A stretch of 8,438 nucleotides of DNA from Gammaproteobacteria bacterium (GCA_009843625.1 VYDD01000125.1:1-8438); one strand, 5' to 3'. Counted from the first letter of the stretch, positions 1 to 6,572 are shown. The notes: generated from the sequence alone by a model not told the origin. Program-made: numbers and translations.

Positions 1-197
1 GCGAAGACGCCTCCGCGGACGAGGAGGATGAACGGGAGCACCGCAAGGAGGACGGCCGTCACACCCAACCGCACGAGTCTGCCGAGGAAACGCCGCGGTC
101 TCGTCCTGTGGCGCCGGTTCGCCGCCTGCGGTTCGGCGGCGGCCCCAGGTCCGGTCCCCGCCCCCGCGCCCGGATACTCGACTCTCAGATCACTCAC
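1..197 (-). CDS. N-terminus of an unidentified membrane protein (partial)
   Basis: The frame opens at GTG (195-197, minus strand) and stays open to the left edge, giving the first 65 residues. GTG was chosen because a GGGAGG Shine-Dalgarno lies about 4 bases upstream. Residues 1-27 form an Ala/Gly/Pro-rich, probably disordered and cytoplasmic leader. Residues 29-43 are strongly basic (RRHRTRPRRFLGR), and residues 44-60 are a hydrophobic span (GVTAVLLAVLPFILLV), followed by RGGVF. A positive cluster before a single span predicts an N-in signal anchor with the remainder outside the inner membrane. I do not recognise the family. The function-bearing part lies outside the window. It shares orientation with the AraC remnant upstream but is separated from it by about 110 bases containing a hairpin, so it may have its own promoter. 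Confidence 0.6.
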   Translation of the reverse strand, partial: MSDLRVEYPGAGAGTGPGAAAEPQAANRRHRTRPRRFLGRLVRLGVTAVLLAVLPFILLVRGGVF

Positions 198-220
198 ACG
201 TCCTCCCGTGACGCTGGCCT

Positions 221-240
221 TTCTCCGTGCCTACGGAGAA
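221..240. promoter_or_regulatory. perfect 8-bp inverted repeat upstream of the membrane-protein gene
   Basis: TTCTCCGT and ACGGAGAA form a perfect 8-bp palindrome around the 4-base loop GCCT. It sits 24 bases upstream of the GTG start of the leftmost gene, between it and the AraC remnant. No T-run follows on either strand, so an intrinsic terminator is unlikely. An operator or a 5'-leader hairpin fits better. The binding factor is unknown. The rest of 198-307 shows nothing I can assign. Confidence 0.45.
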
Positions 241-307
241 CGTCGCGCCTTGTGCCGTGATCTGCGGCGATATCTGTTCGCCTCCACTCAAACAGCGGAA
301 GACCGGC

Positions 308-712
308 TCAGATGCCCGGAAGTGATGCAGTCATGCCCGCAAGTCCCAGAGGGGCCGCCGTGCGCCGCCATTCGCGCGGCGTCTGGCGGAACTGGCGACG
401 GAACTCCCGACTGAACTGCGACGGACTGGAGTATCCGACCCGGAATGCAGCCGTGCTCACGTTCGCGCCTTGCGCGATGAGTCTGGCTCCCTCGTTGAGC
501 CGAAGCGCCTTTACGAATTGGAGCGGAGAAAGCGAGGTCGCGGCCTTGAAGCGCCGGTGAAAGACCGCTTTGCTCATCGCCGCCCGGCGCGCCAGCTCGT
601 CGATCGACAGGGACTCGGCCAAGTGCTCTCGAATGTGTTGCAGCACGCCGGCGATGCGTCGGTGTGGTCTGCGGTGGCCGCGAATAATCGGGCCGGCCGG
701 GCCCCGAAGCAT
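308..712 (-). CDS. AraC-family regulator, N-terminally truncated (DNA-binding half only; possible pseudogene)
   Basis: The 134 residues match the C-terminal DNA-binding domain of AraC/XylS regulators. The first helix-turn-helix is at about 36-58 (SIDELARRAAMSKAVFHRRF) and the second at about 83-105, with the family signature GYSSPSQFSREFRRQFRQTPREW at the end. Full-length members are about 290-310 residues and carry an N-terminal ligand-binding domain, which is absent here. The frame can be extended upstream by nine codons (KILRELLFT), which resemble the linker ahead of the DNA-binding domain in AraC_N-type regulators. It then meets a TGA at 740-742, only about 50 bases from the divergent hydrolase start, so there is no room for the missing half. 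ATG 712 has no clear Shine-Dalgarno. It could be a relic, or a stand-alone DNA-binding protein. The intact helix-turn-helix pair suggests recent truncation or retained function. Confidence 0.75.
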   Translation of the reverse strand: MLRGPAGPIIRGHRRPHRRIAGVLQHIREHLAESLSIDELARRAAMSKAVFHRRFKAATSLSPLQFVKALRLNEGARLIAQGANVSTAAFRVGYSSPSQFSREFRRQFRQTPREWRRTAAPLGLAGMTASLPGI

Positions 713-791
713 CGTGAACAGCAGCTCGCGGAGTATCTTTCAGGTTACACACCTGCCCCTGCGGCATTCACACCAACCGAGGAAGCCCGAA

Positions 792-1739
792 ATGACACAG
801 CGAACATTCTCGCCCGGCCGGAACGACCTCGTCTTCTCCAGCCAGGACCACGCACTCGCGGGACACCTGTACCTTCCCGGCGACTTCGACCCTGCGAAAC
901 CTCTTCCGGCGGTCGTCTTTTCCGGTCCCTTCAACCAGATCAAGGAACAGACGGGCGCCGTCTACGGGAGGGCACTCGCCCGGCGCGGCTACTCGGTGCT
1001 GGTGTTCGATCACCTGGGCTACGGGGAAAGCGAAGGAGGGGTCAGAAACAACGAGCATTCGTTCATCAAGATGGAAGGCATCCGCGATGCGATCAGTTTC
1101 ACGTGCGCGCTGCCGTTCGTGGACCGCAGCCGCGTTTTCGGGCTGGGCGTTTGCGCGTCGGGAGGCTACATGGCGCTCGTCGCCACCACCGACAAGCGCC
1201 TCAACGCGGTCGCCACCGTTTGCGGGATGATGAGCAACAAGGCCAGCTACTTCGAGACCCTGGACCGCGAGACCGTAACCGCCCTGATCGCGGGGGCGAA
1301 TGCGGCGCGCCAGAAGTACTACGAGACCGGCGAGATCGACTATGTGGACGCGCTTGGGTTCGAGTCTTTGGACCTCACTTCGCTCGCGCCGAACTCCGCC
1401 CAGGCCGAGGGATACGACTACTACATGACGCCCCGGGCGGGCGCGGAGACCTATCCCGGATACAGTCACATGTCGCCGGGATTCATGCTCGAGGCGCCCA
1501 TGCTGGCCGACGCGATGACGTATGCGCCGTACCTGTACACCCCCTACCTCGGCATCTATGGCGAGCTGGCGATGGCAGACACCGGCCCGCTGACGGTAGG
1601 CTACTACGACGCGGCCTCCGATCCGAAGGAGCTGTGCGAGGTGCCGGGCGCGTCCCATGTCTCGCTGTACGACGACGAAGCGCACGTGGATGTGGCCGCC
1701 GAGCGCATGCACGAGTTCTTCCGAAAGCACGGAGGTTGA
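792..1739 (+). CDS. alpha/beta hydrolase, YcjY/dienelactone-hydrolase-like
   Basis: A 315-residue soluble alpha/beta hydrolase. After the first strands comes VVFSGPFNQIKEQ (41-53), then the strand and turn LVFDHLGYGES (70-80). The nucleophile elbow is GVCASGG (119-125) with Cys121, as in dienelactone hydrolase and YcjY-type proteins. The acid is probably Asp263, and the catalytic His is His289 in PGASHVSLYD. There is no signal peptide, so it should be cytoplasmic. Its substrate is unknown; family members cleave esters, lactones or similar carbonyl compounds. ATG 792 was chosen because GAGGAAG precedes it at good spacing and the family N-terminus begins here. The frame is open further upstream, but that extension is not family-like. 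The gene is divergent from the truncated AraC gene, an arrangement that often marks a regulator and its target. Confidence 0.88.
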   Translation: MTQRTFSPGRNDLVFSSQDHALAGHLYLPGDFDPAKPLPAVVFSGPFNQIKEQTGAVYGRALARRGYSVLVFDHLGYGESEGGVRNNEHSFIKMEGIRDAISFTCALPFVDRSRVFGLGVCASGGYMALVATTDKRLNAVATVCGMMSNKASYFETLDRETVTALIAGANAARQKYYETGEIDYVDALGFESLDLTSLAPNSAQAEGYDYYMTPRAGAETYPGYSHMSPGFMLEAPMLADAMTYAPYLYTPYLGIYGELAMADTGPLTVGYYDAASDPKELCEVPGASHVSLYDDEAHVDVAAERMHEFFRKHGG

Positions 1740-1752
1740 TGACGATCCTGCG

Positions 1753-1783
1753 CGGCGCGCCGTGAGCACCGGACGCGCCGTTT
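1753..1783 (+). terminator. weak intrinsic terminator candidate after the hydrolase
   Basis: CGGCGCG (1753-1759) pairs with CGCGCCG (1774-1780). An inner CCG/CGG can extend the stem across one bulged base, and TTT follows directly. It lies 14 bases after the hydrolase stop and before the ArsR promoter, where a terminator would be expected. The T-run is only three bases, so confidence is low. Confidence 0.35.
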
Positions 1784-1824
1784 CGGGTGGAGATCCGCAC
1801 CAGCGACGCAGAACGTCTGCCCAG

Positions 1825-1854
1825 TTGACATGCAAGCCCCTGCTTGCGTATCAT
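1825..1854 (+). promoter_or_regulatory. sigma70-like promoter of the ArsR-VOC operon
   Basis: A consensus -35 TTGACA (1825-1830) and a good -10 TATCAT (1849-1854) are separated by 18 bases. The predicted transcription start is near 1861, giving a leader of about 35 bases before the GTG at 1897. The whole spacer is occupied by a palindrome, so a bound repressor would directly block RNA polymerase. A second TTGACA occurs at 1861-1866 but has no good -10. Confidence 0.65.
1832..1847. promoter_or_regulatory. operator 1, palindrome inside the promoter spacer
   Basis: GCAAGC-ccct-GCTTGC is a perfect 6-bp inverted repeat around a 4-base centre, lying between the -35 and -10 elements. It belongs to a longer direct repeat beginning TTGACATGCAAGC and ending CTTGCGTA that occurs twice. 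Its position just ahead of an ArsR-like regulator gene suggests that this regulator binds it. Confidence 0.65.
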
Positions 1855-1867
1855 CAAGCCTTGACAT

Positions 1868-1883
1868 GCAAGCGACCACTTGC
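1868..1883. promoter_or_regulatory. operator 2, second copy of the palindrome
   Basis: GCAAG-cgacca-CTTGC repeats operator 1, with half-sites conserved and the centre diverged. The two centres are 36 bp apart. This copy lies just downstream of the predicted transcription start and 13 bases before the GTG start. It could therefore act as a roadblock or cooperative second site, and in RNA as a small hairpin next to a start codon that lacks an obvious Shine-Dalgarno. Confidence 0.6.
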
Positions 1884-1896
1884 GTAAGCCTGGTAC

Positions 1897-2244
1897 GTGG
1901 ACATTTATCGCGCGATCGCTGACCCCACCAGGCGGGCCATCCTGGATGAACTCGTCGACCGCTCGGGTCAAACGCTCTTCGAGCTCTGCGCGCGCCTGAT
2001 CATGAAACACGGCATCGGCTCCTCGCGGCAGGCGATCTCCCAACACCTGGATGTCCTGGAAGCCGCCGGCCTCATTCGCACGAGGCGCGAGGGAAGGTCG
2101 AAACTCCACTGGTTCGAAGGTGCGCCGCTGAAGGGCATCGGGGAGCGGTGGCCGATCTCGACAGACCAGGACAAATCGCAAGACCGGAACGCTTCACCAG
2201 ACCCGCACAGTTCACACTCAACGGACGAGGACATCGAGCAATGA
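1897..2244 (+). CDS. ArsR-like winged-helix transcriptional repressor
   Basis: A 115-residue DNA-binding protein of the ArsR/HTH_20 type. It opens with the hallmark IADPTRRAILDEL (7-19). The recognition-helix region is SSRQAISQHLDVLEAAGLI (42-60), and the wing is RTRREGRSKLHW (61-72). No ELCVC-type metal-binding motif is seen: FELCARL (28-34) has one Cys, so it is probably not an arsenic or metal sensor of the classical kind. The last 30 residues are polar and probably disordered. GTG 1897 was chosen because it directly precedes the conserved core and no other in-frame start fits; the ribosome site is weak. Its stop overlaps the VOC gene start (ATGA, 2241-2244), implying translational coupling. 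Two palindromic sites just upstream suggest autorepression. Confidence 0.88.
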   Translation: MDIYRAIADPTRRAILDELVDRSGQTLFELCARLIMKHGIGSSRQAISQHLDVLEAAGLIRTRREGRSKLHWFEGAPLKGIGERWPISTDQDKSQDRNASPDPHSSHSTDEDIEQ

Positions 2245-2636
2245 GAATCAACGCGACCAGCGTCATGGTAGACGACCAACAGAAGGCGCTTCGCTTCTAC
2301 ACGGAAACGCTGGGCTTTCAACTGAAGCACAACATCCCTCTCGGAGAGCACTCCTGGATCACCGTGGTATCCGAGGAAGCGCCCGAGGGGACGGAATTGG
2401 TGCTCGAGCCCGATGCCCATCCCGCAGCGCGCCCGTTCAAGAAGGCCCTTGTGGAGGACGGGATCCCGTTTACCGGCTTCGCAGTCGATGATGTCAACGC
2501 CGAGTACGAGCGTCTCGTGGCAAGCGGTGTGCGCTTCGTTCAGCCGCCAACCGACCTCGGGCCCGTCATTACCGCAGTTCTCGACGATACATGCGGCAAC
2601 CTGATCCAGATCATGGAGGAGAAGGGTCAACCGTGA
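2241..2636 (+). CDS. VOC-superfamily protein (glyoxalase/bleomycin-resistance type)
   Basis: A 131-residue protein with the paired beta-alpha-beta-beta-beta modules of the vicinal oxygen chelate fold. Module 1 holds VDDQQKALRFYTETLGF (10-26) and ELVLEP (52-57). Module 2 holds GFAVDDVNAEYERLVASG (79-96) and DDTCGNLIQIME (115-126). Members may be lyases, dioxygenases or antibiotic-binding proteins, and the substrate cannot be read here. The usual first metal ligand position in the opening strand appears to be Ser (INATSV), so a fully conserved glyoxalase I metal site is doubtful. The start overlaps the stop of the ArsR-like gene, and a GAGGA ribosome site lies inside that gene about nine bases upstream. 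The two are therefore one operon, and the VOC protein is probably what the regulator controls. Confidence 0.88.
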   Translation: MRINATSVMVDDQQKALRFYTETLGFQLKHNIPLGEHSWITVVSEEAPEGTELVLEPDAHPAARPFKKALVEDGIPFTGFAVDDVNAEYERLVASGVRFVQPPTDLGPVITAVLDDTCGNLIQIMEEKGQP

Positions 2637-2640
2637 CGGG

Positions 2641-2681
2641 CTGACACCGCCTGGAAGATCGGCTCGCTGAGGGTTGGCAGC
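2641..2681 (-). pseudogene. relic of a solute-binding-protein gene (C-terminal fragment)
   Basis: This 41-base stretch matches 6650-6690 inside the binding-protein gene at 37 of 41 positions. Read on the minus strand it gives LPTLSEPIFQAVS against LPTLSEPIFYAVS in the intact protein. Two of the four differences are synonymous third-position changes (CCA/CCT, ACC/ACG) and the other two change Tyr to Gln, as expected for a diverged paralogue. Further on, GCACCGCGCC (2694-2703) matches 6738-6747 of the same gene if about 35 bases are deleted, which would also break the frame. No open gene remains. The rest of the gap to 2828 contains no gene or clear promoter that I can support. Confidence 0.6.
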
Positions 2682-2828
2682 GGACGCGCAGTCGCACCGC
2701 GCCCGTCCGTCAGCGCCAGCGAAACCAACCCACCGGGTACCTCCGTACGCCTTCCAGACTGAGCGAGCCCTCCCGCAGCGGACGGGCGGGCCGCTTCAGG
2801 CGCGAATCAGGCGGGAGGCACCGGTCGC

Positions 2829-3923
2829 ATGAGCAGGGGCGCAAAGGTAGTTGTCGGCACGATCGTAGTCGGGGGCCTGGGAGCCTCGGTGTTCGCAGTG
2901 CTTGCGGCCGCGGGCGATGGCGAGACCGAGGTGGACACCGTCGCCGTGGAGAGGGGCGAGATCGTGGACCGCGCGCTCGCGGTCGGACGGATCGAACCGC
3001 TCGTCGAAGTGAGCGTGAAGTCACAGCTCGCGGGCGTCGTGCGCCGGATGTTCAAGGAGCCCGGCCAATACGTCCGGCAGGGTGAGCCTCTGCTCGAAGT
3101 CCAGCCCAATCCGACGCCGATCGAACTGGTCGAGGCGCGTCGCAACATCGAACTGCGCGAAATCGAGTTGCAGCAACTCGAGAGGCGCCGCGATCGGCTG
3201 GCTGCGTTGCGCGACCAGGACCTGGCGTCGGAAGAGCAGTTCGAGGACGCCGAATACTCGCTCAGCGAAGTCTCGCTCCAGCTCCAGATCGCGCGCGAGC
3301 GCCTGGCCCTGCTCTCGGAAGGCCGCGTGACGATCGGAGACGAGGCCGTGGAGACGGTCATCCAGAGCCCCATCCAGGGCTTCATCTTGGAGAAGATGGT
3401 GGAAATCGGCGATCCGGTGGTTCCGCTCACGACGTTCCAGGAAGGGACCGTCCTGATGACGATGGCCGAGATGGACGAACTGCTCTTTCGAGGAACGGTC
3501 GATGAAATCGATGTGGGCCGGCTGGCGGAGGGAATGCCGGTCGAGGTCACGATCGGGGCGCTTCCCGACACGCGCGTCGAAGGGCGGCTGACGAGGATTT
3601 CGCTCACGGGACGCGACGAGGAGAACGCGACCATCTTTCCGGTTGAAATCGCGGTCCTTCCCGCAGAGGGCACCTTGCTGAGAGCGGGCTATTCGGCCAA
3701 CGCCCAGGTGATCATCGAGCGCCGCTCGGACATCCTGATCATCCCGGAGCGCGTGGTCAGGTTCGAGGAGGGGGGAGCGTTCGTGACGGTTCGCACGGGA
3801 CCCGACGAGACCGAGGAGCGCGAGATCAGTACTGGGCTCAGCGACGGGATCAGCGTCGAGGTCCTCGACGGCCTGGCGGAGGGCGAGCGCGTCATGGAGC
3901 CCCCGCGGCGCGAGATCACCTAG
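2829..3923 (+). CDS. MacA-like periplasmic adaptor (membrane-fusion protein, HlyD family)
   Basis: A 364-residue adaptor that would link inner-membrane export permeases to an outer-membrane channel. Residues 6-28 are a single hydrophobic anchor. Residues 57-93 are the first half of the lipoyl-like domain (VKSQLAGVVRRMFKEPGQYV...GEPLLEV in family style). Residues 97-165 form a short coiled-coil hairpin rich in Glu, Arg, Leu and Gln. Residues 176-200 are the second lipoyl half (IQSPIQGFILEKMVEIGDPV). A beta-barrel spans about 215-295 and a membrane-proximal domain about 300-360. The hairpin is shorter than in typical RND adaptors, closer to MacA-type partners. GGGAGG upstream supports ATG 2829. 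It is followed after 22 bases by the first permease, so the three genes form an operon. It resembles MacA in layout, but the substrate is unknown. Confidence 0.9.
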   Translation: MSRGAKVVVGTIVVGGLGASVFAVLAAAGDGETEVDTVAVERGEIVDRALAVGRIEPLVEVSVKSQLAGVVRRMFKEPGQYVRQGEPLLEVQPNPTPIELVEARRNIELREIELQQLERRRDRLAALRDQDLASEEQFEDAEYSLSEVSLQLQIARERLALLSEGRVTIGDEAVETVIQSPIQGFILEKMVEIGDPVVPLTTFQEGTVLMTMAEMDELLFRGTVDEIDVGRLAEGMPVEVTIGALPDTRVEGRLTRISLTGRDEENATIFPVEIAVLPAEGTLLRAGYSANAQVIIERRSDILIIPERVVRFEEGGAFVTVRTGPDETEEREISTGLSDGISVEVLDGLAEGERVMEPPRREIT

Positions 3924-3945
3924 GGCCGCAGGCAGAGGAGACGCC

Positions 3946-5178
3946 GTGAGGCTCGTCGACGCTGTCCGCCAACTGTGGTCGGATCTTTCCGCCCAGCGTC
4001 TGCGCACGGTTCTGACCATACTCGGGATCACCTGGGGCACGGTGGCGGTGGTGGTTCTGCTCGCCTTTTCGGTCGGGCTCGAACGGCAGACCATCAAACG
4101 GTTTCACGGGCTGGGCGACCGCATCGTCGTGCTCTTCGGCGGACGCACCACGCTGGCCCACGCGGGTTTCAGGGAGGGGCGAACCATCCGGTTGCGCGAA
4201 GAGGATGCCCGGATCCTGGCCCGCCAGATTCCCGACATCACGATGATCAGCCCGGAGTATTCCACGCGCGAGGCCCCCGTCCGCCGCGGCCGGAACGGAG
4301 TGAATCCCAATATCACCGGCATTCATCCCGTGTATGGCGAGATGCGGAACATCTTCCCGCTTCCGGGCGGCCGATTCATCAACGAGCGCGATCAGGAAGA
4401 GCGGCGCCGCGTCGTATTCCCCGGCGACGAGGTCGCTCGCGTCCTGTTCGGCGACGTGGATCCCGTTGGCGAACAGGTCAGGATCGGGGATTCCCCCTTC
4501 ACCGTGATCGGCGTGCTCCAGCCCAAGATCCAGAACAGCTCCTACAACTCCCGCGACGAAGACCGGGTGTTCATTCCGGCGAGCACGCACGCGGCTCTTT
4601 TCGGCTCGCGCTTCGTCTCGAACCTGGTCTACCGGACGGCGGACGCCTCGCGCACCGCAGCGGTTGAGGAGCGGGTCTACGAGGTGCTGGGCAGGAAGTA
4701 CCGCTTCAGTCCACGGGACGAGGACGCGCTCCAGCTCTGGGACACGGCCGAATGGGAGCGCATGTTCGGCTTCCTGTTCCTCGGGTTCAAGCTGTTCTTC
4801 GCGATCGTGGGCAGCTTCACGCTCAGCGTCGGCGGGATCGGCGTGGCGAACATCATGTACATCGTCGTGCACGAGCGCACGCGCGAGATCGGAATCAAGC
4901 GCTCGGTCGGCGCGACCCGACGGTCCATCCTCTGGCAGTTTCTCGCGGAGAGCGTCCTCATCGTAGCTGTCGGGGCCGCGCTCGGCGTCCTGGTGTCGGC
5001 GGGACTCGTGAAGGTGGTGTCTCTGTTCCCGATGAACGACATCGTGGGCACGCCCGTCATCTCGCTCCAGGTGGCCGCTGTGACGATGGCGCTGCTCGCG
5101 TTCGTCGCGATGCTAGCCGGCTGGTTGCCCGCTCGTCGCGCTGCGGGGCTGGATCCCGTCGAATGTCTCCGTCACTAG
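3946..5178 (+). CDS. MacB-like ABC transporter permease (MacB_PCD plus FtsX)
   Basis: A 410-residue permease of the type VII (MacB/FtsX) ABC group. TM1 is at about 20-44, followed by a large periplasmic core domain (45-275), then TM2 (about 276-300), TM3 (330-358) and TM4 (372-395). The coupling-helix signature GVANIMYIVVHERTREIGI (299-317) and the C-terminal PARRAAGLDPVECLRH are diagnostic. Full MacB is about 650 residues with an N-terminal ATPase. That domain is missing here, so a separate ATP-binding protein must power it. GTG 3946 is supported by AGAGGAG five bases upstream. It is paralogous to the next gene: both share GRFIN-RD-RRRV in the core, and the two probably form a heterodimer working with the upstream adaptor. 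Confidence 0.9.
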   Translation: MRLVDAVRQLWSDLSAQRLRTVLTILGITWGTVAVVVLLAFSVGLERQTIKRFHGLGDRIVVLFGGRTTLAHAGFREGRTIRLREEDARILARQIPDITMISPEYSTREAPVRRGRNGVNPNITGIHPVYGEMRNIFPLPGGRFINERDQEERRRVVFPGDEVARVLFGDVDPVGEQVRIGDSPFTVIGVLQPKIQNSSYNSRDEDRVFIPASTHAALFGSRFVSNLVYRTADASRTAAVEERVYEVLGRKYRFSPRDEDALQLWDTAEWERMFGFLFLGFKLFFAIVGSFTLSVGGIGVANIMYIVVHERTREIGIKRSVGATRRSILWQFLAESVLIVAVGAALGVLVSAGLVKVVSLFPMNDIVGTPVISLQVAAVTMALLAFVAMLAGWLPARRAAGLDPVECLRH

Positions 5179-5249
5179 CGCCGGCGCACCGCACGCGCGG
5201 GGAGGTCCTCGCCCTGGCGGTCGCGCTCCCTGCCCCCGCGGTCTGACCG

Positions 5250-6494
5250 ATGTGGAAGATCCTCCTCGCAGACGTTCTCGGTGACCTGCGGGCCAACCGC
5301 ACCCGCAGCTTCCTCACCATCTTCGCGATGGTGTGGGGCACGATCTCGATCGTCCTGCTGCTGGCCTTCGGCCGGGGGCTCCGAACTCAGGTTTCGGAGG
5401 GCCTTCTCAATGCGGGAGAGCGAATCTTCATGGTCTACGGCGGCGAGACGAGCCTCGAGCACGAGGGCCTCTCGGCGGGGCGCCGGATACGGCTGCGGGA
5501 AGATGATCTCGACTTGGTCCTGCGCGCGGTCCCCGAGTTCGAGTTCGGCAGCCCGTCCTACGGGCGCGGCAGGACCCATCTCAAGGCGGGCGAGAACCAG
5601 ACCACGACCTACATGGAGGGCGTGAACCCGATCTTCTCCGAACTCCGGCGCATGTTCCCCGCTCCCGGCGGACGGTTCATCAATCAGCGCGACGTCGATC
5701 AGCGGCGGCGCGTGCTCTTTCTGGGTGACGAGATCGCGGCGCGCCTGTTCGGCGACACGCCCCCCGTGGGACAGACCGTCCTGATCGACGGGCTCTCGTT
5801 CCGGGTGATCGGCGTGATGGAATCCAAATTCCAGGATTCGAGCAACAACGGTCCGGACGAGAACCGCGCCATCATCCCGGCCTCGACGTTCCGGAGCATC
5901 TATGGCAACGAATTCGTGAACCACCTCCTCGTGCGGCCGCGCACCGTCTCAGACGCCCCGTTCGCCAAGCAGGAGATGTACCGGGTCCTCGGTGGCCGGC
6001 ACAGGTTCGACCCGGCGGACGAACGGGCGCTCGGCATCTGGGACTTCATCGAGGACGAGAAGATCGTGGGTCAGATCGGCTACGGCATCCAGGTCTTCCT
6101 GGGGCTGGTAGGCGCCTTCACGCTGCTGGTTGCCGGGGTCGGCGTCGCGAACATCATGTATGTCGTCGTGCGTGAGCGGACACGGGAGATCGGCATCAAG
6201 CTCGCCGTGGGCGCGCGCCGCCGGCACATCGTCAGCCAGTTCCTGTCGGAAGCGATCGTCATCACGGTGGGCGGGGGTCTGCTCGGACTCGCCATCGCCT
6301 CGCTCCTGGTAGTCGGCATTGACAGCATTCCCAGCGACAACCCGGCCATGGAGTACATCCTGAACCCGAAACTCTCGCTCCCGATCGCGTCGATCTGCGT
6401 CGGCATGCTCATGGCGATCGGGCTCGTGGCCGGTATTCTGCCTGCGCGCAAGGCGGCGCGTCTCGATCCGGTGGAGTCGCTGAGGTACGAGTAA
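5250..6494 (+). CDS. MacB-like ABC transporter permease, second paralogue
   Basis: A 414-residue permease with the same plan as its neighbour. TM1 is at about 20-43 (FLTIFAMVWGTISIVLLLAF), the periplasmic core at 45-275, TM2 at about 278-302, TM3 at about 330-357 and TM4 at about 377-398. The coupling-helix signature is GVANIMYVVVRERTREIGI (298-316), and the C-terminal PARKAARLDPVESLRYE is typical. It lacks an ATPase domain. An in-frame TGA at 5244-5246 sets ATG 5250 as the first possible start. No convincing Shine-Dalgarno is seen, and the 71-base gap from the previous gene is wider than others in the operon. Translation may therefore be weaker than, or differently controlled from, the first permease. 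It most likely pairs with that permease in an exporter of unknown substrate. Confidence 0.9.
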   Translation: MWKILLADVLGDLRANRTRSFLTIFAMVWGTISIVLLLAFGRGLRTQVSEGLLNAGERIFMVYGGETSLEHEGLSAGRRIRLREDDLDLVLRAVPEFEFGSPSYGRGRTHLKAGENQTTTYMEGVNPIFSELRRMFPAPGGRFINQRDVDQRRRVLFLGDEIAARLFGDTPPVGQTVLIDGLSFRVIGVMESKFQDSSNNGPDENRAIIPASTFRSIYGNEFVNHLLVRPRTVSDAPFAKQEMYRVLGGRHRFDPADERALGIWDFIEDEKIVGQIGYGIQVFLGLVGAFTLLVAGVGVANIMYVVVRERTREIGIKLAVGARRRHIVSQFLSEAIVITVGGGLLGLAIASLLVVGIDSIPSDNPAMEYILNPKLSLPIASICVGMLMAIGLVAGILPARKAARLDPVESLRYE

Positions 6495-6503
6495 GGGGCG
6501 CTC

Positions 6504-6570
6504 AAGCCGCCTTACGCCATTCCCTGCGGGTTGATGTCCTTTGTAGGGCGATATTCGGCGGGGGGCGGTT
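6504..6570. repeat. possible dispersed repeat between convergent genes
   Basis: The gap between the two convergent stops begins AAGCCGCC (6504-6511) and ends GGGCGGTT (6563-6570), giving imperfect terminal inverted ends. Its minus-strand translation contains PNIALQRT, a string I recall from spurious C-termini where predicted proteins run into dispersed intergenic repeats; this is memory, not a search. No second copy lies in the window. No strong intrinsic terminator is visible here. Confidence 0.3.
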
Positions 6571-6572
6571 CA

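Noticed and set aside
570..791. N-terminal extension of the hydrolase frame
   Set aside because: It reads through the AraC remnant in antisense. The ribosome site and the family N-terminus point to ATG 792.
470..1765. 431-codon plus-strand frame overlapping the AraC remnant and the hydrolase
   Set aside because: It is Arg/Gly-rich, has no domain signature, and is in a different frame from the recognised hydrolase.
768..1835. 355-codon open frame antisense to the hydrolase
   Set aside because: It is a shadow of the high-GC hydrolase gene. The plus-strand frame has clear hydrolase motifs, and the antisense product shows none.
2774..2801. AGCGG/CCGCT stem before the adaptor gene as a terminator or operator
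   Set aside because: The stem is only five base pairs in GC-rich sequence with no T-run, so it is not distinguishable from chance.
2807..4097. Long minus-strand frames opposite the adaptor gene
   Set aside because: The Ser/Arg/Thr-rich composition is typical of antisense shadows. The plus-strand frame has the full adaptor architecture.
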